The notes beneath the pieces are model-generated. The model saw only the letters and a program-made list of their open reading frames with translations, was not told the origin of the DNA and did not search any database. From Alphaproteobacteria bacterium (GTDB lineage Bacteria; Pseudomonadota; Alphaproteobacteria; Rhodobacterales; Rhodobacteraceae): 64,000 bases of DNA. The DNA is taken from assembly GCA_030429495.1 (NCBI GenBank), contig JAUIFH010000001.1:248001-312000 (forward strand), written 5' to 3'. A program made the translations under genes and the position numbers. Positions 34,644 through 43,414 of this stretch are shown here, piece after piece. Numbering within the stretch: position 1 is the first letter of the stretch; every line of letters begins with the position of its first letter.

Positions 34644-35952
34644 CTCTCGTCCTCCCTTTGCCTTCGTATGCGTCACGGAAATCGGCTCCGACCTCGCCAA
34701 GGAAGCGGTCCTCTGCCGCCTTCGCGATCTCGCGGTAGCGTTCCGCGTAAACCTGCCAGAGCTTCGCATTGCGCCCGCCCGCCAGAAGTGTCTTCACCAG
34801 CCCCTCGCTTTCGATCTCGCTTTCGAACGCGGCAGGGTCAAAACGGTCGATCATCCTTCTCAGCGCGGATTGCAGCCCGACCCATGTCCGCATCTGGTGA
34901 TCCGACAGGTCGCGGAACGCGGCCTCTATCGCCTCGTCGGGCGGCAGGTAGCCGCGCCCGCGCGGGGCGATCAGGGCGGCCAGCGCGTCATCGGTCGTGG
35001 CGAGGAACTTCAGCGGGTTCACGTCGGCATTGCCGATCACGGTTTGCGCCACGCGGACGCTGCCCTTCTCCTTCGCACGGGTGCGCAGCATCGCCACCAG
35101 CCCGTCGACGAGCAGCCGGAAACGATGGCCAAGCGCTTCCATCTCTTCCTCGGTCGCCTGCGTGGGCAGGTTCGACGGGTCAAGGTCAAGGCCGCGGAAG
35201 AAGGCCGCGTGAAGGGCGCTGTCGGTGGCGGGCGCATGGTCCGCCGCCGGTTGCACCTCCTGCCGGGCAGGGGGTGGCTCGGTTCGGCGGACCGGCTGTG
35301 GCGGCGGCGTCGGCTCTGGTCGTGGCTCGGCGGGTGCGCCGAAGAAATCGTCAAACCGCAGATCGTCGGCACCGGCGTCCGGCGCGGTCCGTGCTTCCGC
35401 ACGCTCGGCTGCCGGGACCGGGTCGAGCGTGAAGGGGTCGTCGAAAGAGGGCGGCGCTTCCGGCCGCTTGGCGGTGCCTGCTGCCTTTTCGGGGCGACCG
35501 CGCTCGAACGGTTCGGGCAGGCTATCGGGCCGGGGTGGCGGCGCGGGGGCCGGCGCATCCCTGCGGGCGAAGAAGTCGTCCGCGTCCAGGCCCGTGCCTG
35601 TCGCCGCCGGCTGCGATGGCCGCGTGGCCGCCGGTGCCGTTTCCAGGTCCGCGCGGATCACCACATCGCCAAGCCTGATCCGCATCCCACCTTCCAGCGC
35701 GGCCGAGTTGCCGGCCCCCAGCGGCGTATCGCTGCCGTCGATGAACAGCCCGCCCCGGCTTGCATCGGTCACTTCGTATCGTCCGTCTCGTTCCGAGACG
35801 ATGCAGTGCCGGCGCGACACATACATGTCAGGATCGTCGATCTGCCAGTCGCAATCGGCCCCGCGCCCGATCGACAGGTCGCCACCCGGATGCGCCATCT
35901 CGGGCCGTTTCTGCGGATGGGCGGCATGCTCGATCACGAGGCGAAGGGTCAT
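34636..35952 (-). CDS. tagH: T6SS FHA-domain protein TagH (Fha1-like)
   Basis: A 438-residue scaffold protein. Residues 1-95 hold a forkhead-associated domain with SIGRGADCDWQIDDPDMYVS and SRRHCIV, which binds phosphothreonine. A Pro/Ala/Asp-rich linker spans about 110-235, and a conserved C-terminal domain begins near DSALHAAFFRGLDLD, as in TagH proteins of the Fha1 type. Phosphorylation by the linked kinase and reversal by the PP2C phosphatase is the known switch for T6SS activation. ATG 35952 has GGAAGGAGG upstream and overlaps the tssG stop (ATGA). Confidence 0.94.
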   Translation of the reverse strand: MTLRLVIEHAAHPQKRPEMAHPGGDLSIGRGADCDWQIDDPDMYVSRRHCIVSERDGRYEVTDASRGGLFIDGSDTPLGAGNSAALEGGMRIRLGDVVIRADLETAPAATRPSQPAATGTGLDADDFFARRDAPAPAPPPRPDSLPEPFERGRPEKAAGTAKRPEAPPSFDDPFTLDPVPAAERAEARTAPDAGADDLRFDDFFGAPAEPRPEPTPPPQPVRRTEPPPARQEVQPAADHAPATDSALHAAFFRGLDLDPSNLPTQATEEEMEALGHRFRLLVDGLVAMLRTRAKEKGSVRVAQTVIGNADVNPLKFLATTDDALAALIAPRGRGYLPPDEAIEAAFRDLSDHQMRTWVGLQSALRRMIDRFDPAAFESEIESEGLVKTLLAGGRNAKLWQVYAERYREIAKAAEDRFLGEVGADFRDAYEGKGRTRDD

Positions 35953-36986
35953 GCCGCCTCCTTCCCGCCGGCATCGGCGAAACGGCTGAGCCTCAGGTCG
36001 CGGGCATCGGTTTCGCGCCTTGGCGCGATCCAGGTGGTGCGGCCAAGCTGGCATCGCCCCAGCGTCGGGTCGGGTATCTCCGGCGCAGCCAGGACCAGCC
36101 GCAGGTCGAAATCGATCTCCCGCCCGGCGGCGAAGCGGATCGCCCGGGCGAGCCGCCCCCTCAGCGCGTCGTCGTCGAGAAGCCGCTGGTACTGGCCGAG
36201 CGTGAGGGGGCCGATCAGAAGCTCTGCCCGGCTCTGCCGCTGGAAACTGCGCGCGCCCGCGACCGCGCTTTGCCCAAGCGTGCAATGCGCGTGGCCGATC
36301 CGGGTCTGAAGCCGTCGCGGGATCTCCATCCAGTAGCCCACGAATTCGGAAAGCTGCACCGGCATGTCAAGCAGGTCGCGCAGCAGGGCGGTCAGGCGTT
36401 CGGGGCCATGCACCGCATGTCCGAGTGCCGTCGCATGGCGCAGCTTCAGCGCCGCGTCCGCATCCGACATGGCGGGCAGACCGATTCCGGCCAATGTCGC
36501 CTGAAGCGCCTCGCCGCGACCCCGGCTGCCAAGCTCGGTCTGCACTTCGGGCCGCGCATCGGCCCAGGCCCGCCAGTAGAGCGCCAGCATCCGGTGCTGC
36601 AACATGTTGCAGAAGTCGAGAAAGGTCGTATCGGATGTCGCGCTGTCGCCACCATCGGCAAACCACCGCTCCGACAACCGGGCAAGGACCCAGCGGCTGA
36701 TGTGCAGCGGCAGCGCCCCTTCCGGCCCCAGAAGGCCGAGGACCTCGACATCGACGCGCGCGGGTTGGCCGCCTTTTGCCGGTGTGAAACCGGCGACGTC
36801 CCGCGTTGCCACCGAAAGCCGCACCCTTTGGCCAAGCCGCGCCGGTTCCCGCTCCGGACCGCCGGTGCGGCCGAAGCGCAGGTCGCTGGTTTCGAGCCGC
36901 CGCAGCAGTTCGAAAAAGCCCATGCTTTCCGGTTCGGGCACCGCCCCGGTCAGATCGGGGCGCGGTTGCCCGGCGACATCGGCCAT
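35949..36986 (-). CDS. tssG: T6SS baseplate protein TssG
   Basis: A 345-residue baseplate wedge protein. Recognised by GFFELLRRLETSDLRFGRTG near residues 23-42, FLDFCNMLQHRMLALYWRAW in the middle and LIGPLTLGQYQRLLDDD near the C-terminus. Together with TssF and TssE it builds the wedge around VgrG. Its start overlaps the end of tssF by 37 bases, so the pair is translationally coupled. Confidence 0.96.
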   Translation of the reverse strand: MADVAGQPRPDLTGAVPEPESMGFFELLRRLETSDLRFGRTGGPEREPARLGQRVRLSVATRDVAGFTPAKGGQPARVDVEVLGLLGPEGALPLHISRWVLARLSERWFADGGDSATSDTTFLDFCNMLQHRMLALYWRAWADARPEVQTELGSRGRGEALQATLAGIGLPAMSDADAALKLRHATALGHAVHGPERLTALLRDLLDMPVQLSEFVGYWMEIPRRLQTRIGHAHCTLGQSAVAGARSFQRQSRAELLIGPLTLGQYQRLLDDDALRGRLARAIRFAAGREIDFDLRLVLAAPEIPDPTLGRCQLGRTTWIAPRRETDARDLRLSRFADAGGKEAA

Positions 36987-38824
36987 GTCACCTCCTCTTG
37001 CGATTGCGATAGCCGCGTGCGGGTGCGGACGAAGGAGTTGATGCCCGCATGGCGGGCGAAGAGCTGGTTGAGCAGCGCCGAAAGCAGAAGGGTGCTCGCC
37101 CCCGAAAGCACCGATTCATCGACGTGAAGCGTGATCTCGACTCCCTTGCCGAAACAGACCGGGCCGGGGATGCCGAGCCGTTCGATAACCGTGCGCGAGG
37201 TCACGCGCGTGATCGAACGGGCGTGGCGCGCCATCTCCGGGTCGCCCCGGTCGGCGTAAAGGTCGAGCATGGCGCGCAACGGTTCGCCATCGCGGCTTTC
37301 CTCGGCGAGCGAAAGGTGGTTGAGCGAGAGTTGGCCGATCAGACGCCAGGCAAGATCGTCGAGCTGCGACTCGCCGGCCTTGGCCAGGCGCGGCAGCTTC
37401 GCCATCAACGATCCGCGCGGGCGGCGCATCGCGCCAAGCAGTTCCACCCGGCCGACCGGATCGCCGGTTTCCAGCGTCAGCTTCGGGCTGTCGTCAAGGA
37501 TTGGAAGGTCGCGATTGGTACAGAGCGCGCGGATGTCGAGCCTGCGGACTGGTCGCGTCACCCTTGCGCCGGACTGGCGCGCGACCGAGACGAACAGATC
37601 GTCGCCGGTATAGGACGTGCGCGTCTGGCCGCGCCGGATCTCGTCCTCGCCCGGCCGTCTCGGGCGGCGTTCGGTCGTGTAGACAAGGCCCGAGCCGCGC
37701 ATCTGGTCGGCGGCGTAGAGTTCGTGCAGTGCCGCGTCAGGCCCGTCGCTGTCGGCGTCTTCGACCCGAAGCAGGCGGTAGATCTCGAAATCGCGCGGGC
37801 GCGTCCGGTCGGCATGGACGACATGCGCGGCGGCGCGGCCGTCGATTTCGACAACGTTGCATTCCTTCTCGAAGAGATTGACGAGCGGTGTCGCGAAAAG
37901 CCGGAAGTCGCGGGCGGAGATATCGGCGATCTCCGGACGGGCACGCGCAAGAAGCAGAACGATCTCGAGCTTGTCCGGCCCGCAATCGCGCAAGGTCGGG
38001 TTCAGCTCGTCGAAGCGCAGATAGTGGAAGCGTTCCGGCATCAGGAAGTATTCGCGCATCAGCCGGTAGCCCTCGAACGCGGGCCGGAGCCGGGGCAGGA
38101 GGGCCTCTCCATCCGCGATCCCGACCATCGCGGGGCCGGCTGCTCGGCGGAACCCGGCGCCGGCGCGGGCAGGCCGGGCGAGGACCCCGGCCGGAGCGCC
38201 GAAGGCCGCGTCGAAGATCGCCGCCGCGCGAGCGCTTGTCGCGAAACTCAGGTCGAGCCGGTCGAGGCTCAGGTCCGACAGCGGGTCGGGCCCGGACCGG
38301 GACAGAGTGATTCGCAGCCCGGCCTCGGCGGAGGCACCCTGCGGGATGCCGGCGGCTTTCAGCGCGCCGCGATCCTGAAGATACTCGACCGTGTCGAGTG
38401 TGACCGGCCACAGGGTCACGTCCTGCGCAGTCGTGTAGGTCGCGCGCGTCGCCAGCCCTTCCCGAAAGGCCGAGACCATTCGCGTGCCCCGCACCACGGT
38501 ATGCCCGTCAAGCATCGTCTGGACCTGCGGGCCGGGGTGCAGAACGGCAGTCGACATTGCCGGCGCTGGCCCCACAAGGTCGGGATAGAGCGCATCGAGA
38601 AGATTGCGGACGAAGCGCGTGCTTTCAGCATCGACCTTCAGCCTTGTCCGTGCGGCCAGATAGGCGACGCCTTCCAGAAGCCGTTCGACATAGGGGTCGG
38701 GACATGGCGCCACGTCGATCGAAAGGTTGCGCGCCACTTCGGGATGCAGTGCCGCGAATTCCACGGCCAGTTCGCGGACATGGCCAAGTTCGGCTTCGTA
38801 ATAGGCGAGGAAGTTGCGGTCCAT
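36950..38824 (-). CDS. tssF: T6SS baseplate protein TssF
   Basis: A 624-residue baseplate protein, full length for the family. It begins MDRNFLAYYEAELGHVREL and continues with DPYVERLLEGVAYLAARTRL and RFVRNLLDALYPDL, all highly conserved in TssF. ATG 38824 overlaps the tssE stop; an adjacent GTG at 38827 would add one residue. It forms the TssF2G heterotrimer of each wedge. Confidence 0.96.
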   Translation of the reverse strand: MDRNFLAYYEAELGHVRELAVEFAALHPEVARNLSIDVAPCPDPYVERLLEGVAYLAARTRLKVDAESTRFVRNLLDALYPDLVGPAPAMSTAVLHPGPQVQTMLDGHTVVRGTRMVSAFREGLATRATYTTAQDVTLWPVTLDTVEYLQDRGALKAAGIPQGASAEAGLRITLSRSGPDPLSDLSLDRLDLSFATSARAAAIFDAAFGAPAGVLARPARAGAGFRRAAGPAMVGIADGEALLPRLRPAFEGYRLMREYFLMPERFHYLRFDELNPTLRDCGPDKLEIVLLLARARPEIADISARDFRLFATPLVNLFEKECNVVEIDGRAAAHVVHADRTRPRDFEIYRLLRVEDADSDGPDAALHELYAADQMRGSGLVYTTERRPRRPGEDEIRRGQTRTSYTGDDLFVSVARQSGARVTRPVRRLDIRALCTNRDLPILDDSPKLTLETGDPVGRVELLGAMRRPRGSLMAKLPRLAKAGESQLDDLAWRLIGQLSLNHLSLAEESRDGEPLRAMLDLYADRGDPEMARHARSITRVTSRTVIERLGIPGPVCFGKGVEITLHVDESVLSGASTLLLSALLNQLFARHAGINSFVRTRTRLSQSQEEVTWPMSPGNRAPI

Positions 38825-39540
38825 CACGTCTCCTCGACCGCCGTGACGGCGCTTCCGTTGTCGAGGTCGATCGTCGTCGACAGTTTCAGCCGCTCGGGAA
38901 CCGGCGACATCAGAAGGACCCCCTCGATGTCGATCCTGAGCCCGGTCTTGTCGCCGGTGGCGACCTTCACACGGATCGTGTCGCGCTTCAGCCGCGGTTC
39001 GAAGACCGCGACGACCTCGCGCAATTCGCGGGACAATGCGTCCGGGTCGAAGTCGCGGGCGCGCCGTCCGGAAAACGACGGAACCCCGTAGTTCAGGACG
39101 GAACGCCGGACATGGGGAAAATCGGCCACCAGATCTTCCGGGTCCTCGGTATCGCCGCGCTCGTGGTCGCTGAGCAGAAGCCGGGACTGGAGCCGCTCGA
39201 TGTTGAACAGCGCCTCGATGTCGCGGCGGACCGCTTCACGCAGGACATCTGGCGTCACGACGATGCCGCGTTCCTCAAGGGCGGCGCGGCGTTCGAGTTG
39301 ATGGAGGAATTGATGAACCTCTCTCCGTTCGTCCTGATCGAGCGAGGCCTCCCGCTCAAGGGCGCGCCGCCCGCCGGCGACCAGGCGGGCGACGCGATCC
39401 GCGCCGATTTCCTTTTCCAGTTCGCTGCGCCTGCGGTCGGTTTCGGCCACGAGCCCCGGCAAATCATCCACGAGGCGATCCCAAAGGCTGGGTTGGACCG
39501 CCTCGCGTTTGGACTGTGGGTTGGCAGCTGACTCTGACAC
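38824..39540 (-). CDS. tssE: T6SS baseplate protein TssE with long N-terminal region
   Basis: A 238-residue gp25-like baseplate protein. The gp25 domain occupies about residues 105-225, with RRDIEALFNIERLQSRL and SVLNYGVPSF, the latter holding the usual glycine and aromatic positions. Typical TssE proteins are 130-180 residues; here the first 100 residues form a charged, probably helical, region (RRALEREASLDQDERREVHQ). The start is GTG at 39540. It is 41 bases downstream of hcp. The extension is in frame and uninterrupted, and I have no function for it. Confidence 0.92.
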   Translation of the reverse strand: MSESAANPQSKREAVQPSLWDRLVDDLPGLVAETDRRRSELEKEIGADRVARLVAGGRRALEREASLDQDERREVHQFLHQLERRAALEERGIVVTPDVLREAVRRDIEALFNIERLQSRLLLSDHERGDTEDPEDLVADFPHVRRSVLNYGVPSFSGRRARDFDPDALSRELREVVAVFEPRLKRDTIRVKVATGDKTGLRIDIEGVLLMSPVPERLKLSTTIDLDNGSAVTAVEET

Positions 39541-39581
39541 GCGCGTCCTTCACCGGTTTGGCGTTGAAGCGGATCGCTGCC

Positions 39582-40073
39582 TCAGGCGGCTGCGACAATG
39601 TCGTATTCGATCTCGTGCTCATCACCGGCGGAATGATCGTCGGCCTGTACCGTGTATTTCACGGCGATCTTCTCGCAAGAGAAGCTGACCGATTCATTGA
39701 TCATGTCGTCGGTGTCGGATTCGCCGCTGGCCTGCGACATCGTGTATGAAGAAACGATGCAGTTGGTCAGTGTGACCGTCAGATAGTCGAGATGCGCTTC
39801 GCCTGAATCCTTGCGCGCGCTGAACACGATCTCGGGGAACGATTTGCCCTGCATGCAAGCCAGCGCCAGATAGGGAGACGCGGCGTCATACCACTTCATG
39901 CAGGTGAAATCCGATACGTGCGCCCGCCCGCGGGTGCGGCCGCTGCCGGTCGCGGAAGAACTGGATTGTGCCACTGACCACTGCACGCCGTAGACGTCGA
40001 TTTCGTCCTCGTGCTCGGCGCGCTTTGACTCGCCCTTGATGTCGTCGATCTTCAGATATCCGGTAAATGCCAT
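39582..40073 (-). CDS. hcp: T6SS tube protein Hcp
   Basis: A 163-residue Hcp (TssD) that stacks as hexamers to form the inner tube. The N-terminus AFTGYLKIDDIKGES, then CMQGKSFPEIVF and LDYLTVTLTNCIVSSY, fit the Hcp1 family. ATG 40073 with GGAAAGGAA upstream. The 54-base gap before it, in a run of otherwise near-contiguous genes, may hold a site that raises its expression, but I see no clear motif. Confidence 0.96.
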   Translation of the reverse strand: MAFTGYLKIDDIKGESKRAEHEDEIDVYGVQWSVAQSSSSATGSGRTRGRAHVSDFTCMKWYDAASPYLALACMQGKSFPEIVFSARKDSGEAHLDYLTVTLTNCIVSSYTMSQASGESDTDDMINESVSFSCEKIAVKYTVQADDHSAGDEHEIEYDIVAAA

Positions 40074-40127
40074 CTTCTATTCCTTTCCTGTCGTAAAATC
40101 TGTCGCGCGGATTCGTCAGCGGCCGCG

Positions 40128-41639
40128 CTACGCTCCTTTCACCGAGGGAAGTTCCGAGACCAGCCTGAGGCTCGCGTTGATACCCTCCAGCTGGTAGTGC
40201 GGGCGCAGGTAGAACCGGGCGTTGTAATAGCCGGGCCGGCCCTCGACGCTGTCGACCTGCACCTCGGCCGCCGCCAGCGGACGCTTGGCCTTCTGCTTGT
40301 CATCGGCCATCGCGGTATTGGCGAGGACGTAGCGATTGATCCACTCCGACAACCAAACCTGCATGTCGGAGCGTTCCTTGAACGTCCCGATCTTGTCGCG
40401 CGCGATGGCCTTCAGGTAGTGCGCGAACCGGCTGACCGGGAAGAGGTAGGGCAGGTTGGCGCTCAGCCGTTCGTTCGCCTGCGCGTCGGGATCGACAAGC
40501 CGTCCGGCGCGGGTTTCGTCGTCCTGCAGGCTGTGCGCGCCGATGAAGGCCGCGATGTCGGTGTTCTTGCGGTGCAGGATCGGCATCATGCCAAGCTTCG
40601 CAAGCTCCGCCTCGCGGCGGTCGTCGATCGCGATCTCTGTCGGGCATTTCATTGCGACCGATCCGTCGTCGGTCGGGAAGGAATGCACCGGCAGGTTGAT
40701 GACCGTGCCGCCCGATTCCACGCCCCGGATCTGCGTGCCCCAGCCATAAAGCTTGTGGCTGCGGTTAATGTTCACGCCCATCGCGAAGGCCGCGTTCATC
40801 CAGACGTAGTTCTCGTGATTGCCCTCGATATCCTCCTCGAAGGCGAATCCCTTCACCGGCACGGTGGCTGCGCCGTAGGGCAGGCGCGCCAGAACGCGGG
40901 GCATCGTCAGGCCGATATAGCGGCTGTCCTCGCTTTCCCGGAGGCTCTGCCAACTCGCGTAGTCCGGTGACGACACGATCTGTTGCAGGTCCTGCGGGTT
41001 GGGCAGTTCCTGCCAGCTTTCCATGCGGAACAATTGCGGCGCGGCCGCCGCGATGAAGGGCGCATGCGCCGAGGCGCAGATGCCCGAGAGATTGCGCAGC
41101 AGGCCCACGTCGCGCGGATGGTGCGAGAATTCGTAGGCCCCCACGATCGCGCCGAAGGGCTCGCCGCCGAACATCGAGTATTCCTCGGTGTAGAGTTTCT
41201 TGAAGGCGGGGGACTGGTCCCACATCTGGCCCTCGAAATCCTCAAGCTGGTCGGCAAGCTGATCCTTGGTGATGTTCATCACGCGGATCTTCAGCTTCTG
41301 GTCGGTTTCAGTGTTGTTGACGAGGTAGTGAAGCCCGCGCCACGTCCCTTCGATCTGGCGCACTTCGGGTGCGTGCAGGATCTCGTTCATCTGGGTGGTC
41401 AGAAGGCTGTCGATACCGGCGATGAGCGACTTGATCGACTTCACCGCATTGCCGGAAATCGTCGCCGTTCCGGATTTTTCCTTCGCGGCCAGCGCGAGGT
41501 TCTGGACCAGCTTCTGCAGCTTCGCGCTGTCGTCCTCCTTGACGCGGAAGTCCTTCTCCAGAAGGTCGCTGAATTCCCCTAGGTCGAGAGCCTCGGCCTC
41601 GGCGGCGGCGCCTTCGGCGGCTTTCTTGCTGTCAGCCAT
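40128..41639 (-). CDS. tssC: T6SS contractile sheath large subunit TssC
   Basis: A 503-residue sheath protein (VipB). Diagnostic blocks include VRQIEGTWRGLHYLVNNTE, EYSMFGGEPFGAIVGAYEFS and the C-terminal YNARFYLRPHYQLEGINASL. It pairs with TssB to form the sheath that ClpV disassembles. It begins three bases after the tssB stop. Confidence 0.97.
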   Translation of the reverse strand: MADSKKAAEGAAAEAEALDLGEFSDLLEKDFRVKEDDSAKLQKLVQNLALAAKEKSGTATISGNAVKSIKSLIAGIDSLLTTQMNEILHAPEVRQIEGTWRGLHYLVNNTETDQKLKIRVMNITKDQLADQLEDFEGQMWDQSPAFKKLYTEEYSMFGGEPFGAIVGAYEFSHHPRDVGLLRNLSGICASAHAPFIAAAAPQLFRMESWQELPNPQDLQQIVSSPDYASWQSLRESEDSRYIGLTMPRVLARLPYGAATVPVKGFAFEEDIEGNHENYVWMNAAFAMGVNINRSHKLYGWGTQIRGVESGGTVINLPVHSFPTDDGSVAMKCPTEIAIDDRREAELAKLGMMPILHRKNTDIAAFIGAHSLQDDETRAGRLVDPDAQANERLSANLPYLFPVSRFAHYLKAIARDKIGTFKERSDMQVWLSEWINRYVLANTAMADDKQKAKRPLAAAEVQVDSVEGRPGYYNARFYLRPHYQLEGINASLRLVSELPSVKGA

Positions 41640-41641
41640 GA

Positions 41642-42175
41642 TCAGTCCTCCGCCTTGCCGGATTTCATTGCTTCCTCTGCGACCTGCGCCAGAAGCGGTT
41701 CATTGTTGAGAAGCTGGGCGATGCGCTTTTCGGCGTTCACCTTGCCGTCCATGTAGCCAAGCAGTTCCTCAAGCTGGCGGCGCATCCTGAGAAGCTCGGC
41801 AAGGGCCGGGACTTGTTCCGCGACCTTGTCGGGGGCGAAGTCGCCCATGTTCTTGAAGCTGAGATCGACGAACATTTCCTCGTCCGCCTCGGCGCCCTCG
41901 GCCGCAGGCAGCTTGTTCGGCACGCGGGCCTTCACGCGCGGGCTGAGCGCTTCCATGAATTTCGGGAAGCGCCCGGCATCGACCTCGACGAAGGTCCGGT
42001 CCGATGGCGCCTTCGATGCCTCCTTCGTTTCGGATGCGCCGGCGAGGTCGGCCATCACACCCATCACGAAGGGAAGTTCGATTGTCGTCGGGCTGCCATA
42101 GTGTTCTACGTCATAGGCGATCTGGACCCTTGGGGCGCGGTTGCGCTCGATCACCTTGGCTTTGCTCTCGCTCAT
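41642..42175 (-). CDS. tssB: T6SS contractile sheath small subunit TssB
   Basis: A 177-residue sheath protein (VipA). The N-terminus ERNRAPRVQIAYDVEHYG and ELPFVMGVMADLAG is diagnostic, and the C-terminal helix LLGYMDGKVNAEKRIAQLL matches the family. ATG at 42175. It lies 16 bases after tssA. Confidence 0.97.
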   Translation of the reverse strand: MSESKAKVIERNRAPRVQIAYDVEHYGSPTTIELPFVMGVMADLAGASETKEASKAPSDRTFVEVDAGRFPKFMEALSPRVKARVPNKLPAAEGAEADEEMFVDLSFKNMGDFAPDKVAEQVPALAELLRMRRQLEELLGYMDGKVNAEKRIAQLLNNEPLLAQVAEEAMKSGKAED

Positions 42176-42190
42176 CTGTCCGCTTCTCCC

Positions 42191-43336
42191 TTATTTCGAT
42201 TTATCGTCCGACGCGCCCGCCACGTTGCGGAATTCCTTCATCCCTGAGGGCGCGATTTCTTCCATCAGTTCCAAGAAGTTCATGGGCACCATCTTCCGCA
42301 TCCGCCTGGCCAGATGCGGTATCGGCGAGGACGGCTCGGTCCGTTCATAGAACGCGATGATCTGGTCGAGGCAGCGCTCCACGTCGCGCCGCGAATTGAT
42401 CTGGCCGGGCGTTTCCGCCGCGCTCGCGGCCGGAGCAGCCGGCTTCGGCGCCTCGGGCGCGGCCTTGCTGTCGGATGTGACCTCCGATGTGGTCATCTCG
42501 CTGGCTCCGCTGGTTTCGGTATCGTCGAGTGCCGAGGCGACGGTTGCCGTCGCCCGGTCGAGAAAGGTCGCAAGCGCCCGGAAACCGATGCCGGTCCCGT
42601 TATCGGCGACCCGCGCGTTCAGCGCCGCCTCGAGCGCTTCCAGAGCTGCGCGCGCGCCGGCAAGGTCGGCGGCGAGCGCTGCGATCTCCTCCGGCCGCTC
42701 GGCGGCGGTGGCGCGGCAGGCGGTCAGAACCCGGTTCACCCGCGCTTCGTGCTCTGCCACGAGTGCCGCGCGTTCCTTGTCGCCAAGGCCGGAGGGCGCT
42801 TCCGACAGGACCGTGTTCCGGTTCAGCATCCCGGCGGCGAGGTCGGCGCCGGAGATTGCCCCGATGCCGCGCGGCGCCATCACGGTATTGAACTGAAGGT
42901 CGCCGAGAATTCCGTTGTCGTCATTCTCGATCTGGTAAAGCGCGTTGATCCGACGGGTGGCGGCCTCGCGCGCCGTGCCGCCTTCGCGCAGCGCCGGGTG
43001 CAGGTCGTCCCAGTTGCGCTCGATCGTCTCGGTCAGAAGGGTCAGCCCTGCTGCGAGTCCGGCGAAACCGGCCTCGTTCGCCACGGCGCGCGCGACGATC
43101 ACGAGAAGCCTCAGGTCACGGCCGGAGCCGGCCAGGTCTTCGGCCTCTGCGATAAGGCCGTCCCAATCAAGCGTCACCGCCCCGGTCCCGCCGGACTTCT
43201 TATCTTCCAGTCTGCTGCGGCGCGATGCAGGCTCAAGCAGCCGTTCGATCGCATGAAAACGGGCGTCGTTACGCAACTCCGCCCCGGAGGGGTTCAAACT
43301 GTCCACCGGGGCGAGGAACGCTTCAAGGTCCCTCAT
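42191..43336 (-). CDS. tssA: T6SS cap/assembly protein TssA
   Basis: A 381-residue TssA with the ImpA N-terminal domain (LNPSGAELRNDARFHAIERL near 14-33, then DWDGLIAEAEDLAGSGRDLR). A central helical part and an acidic Ala/Pro linker near 285-310 lead to a short C-terminal domain, so it belongs to the shorter TssA group. TssA primes the tube and sheath and caps the growing end. ATG 43336 with a GGCGGGGG stretch upstream. It is separated from the kinase gene by 74 bases that may hold its own promoter. Confidence 0.92.
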   Translation of the reverse strand: MRDLEAFLAPVDSLNPSGAELRNDARFHAIERLLEPASRRSRLEDKKSGGTGAVTLDWDGLIAEAEDLAGSGRDLRLLVIVARAVANEAGFAGLAAGLTLLTETIERNWDDLHPALREGGTAREAATRRINALYQIENDDNGILGDLQFNTVMAPRGIGAISGADLAAGMLNRNTVLSEAPSGLGDKERAALVAEHEARVNRVLTACRATAAERPEEIAALAADLAGARAALEALEAALNARVADNGTGIGFRALATFLDRATATVASALDDTETSGASEMTTSEVTSDSKAAPEAPKPAAPAASAAETPGQINSRRDVERCLDQIIAFYERTEPSSPIPHLARRMRKMVPMNFLELMEEIAPSGMKEFRNVAGASDDKSK

Positions 43337-43385
43337 ATCCCCCGCCTTTCGAAAGACTTGGAAACAAACTTCGTGCAGTAGTCAG

Positions 43386-43414
43386 ATTTTTTGCGTGTTT
43401 TTACCTTACGTCAA
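43386..43414 (-). promoter_or_regulatory. Candidate promoter for the tssA operon
   Basis: On the minus strand TTGACG (43414-43409) and AAAAAT (43391-43386) are spaced by 17 bases. The -35 box is near consensus and overlaps the kinase stop codon; the -10 is poor. The leader to tssA would be about 45 bases. Confidence 0.3.

Noticed and set aside
37049-39091. Plus-strand open frame of 680 codons
   Set aside because: Antisense to tssF and tssE, both clearly real.
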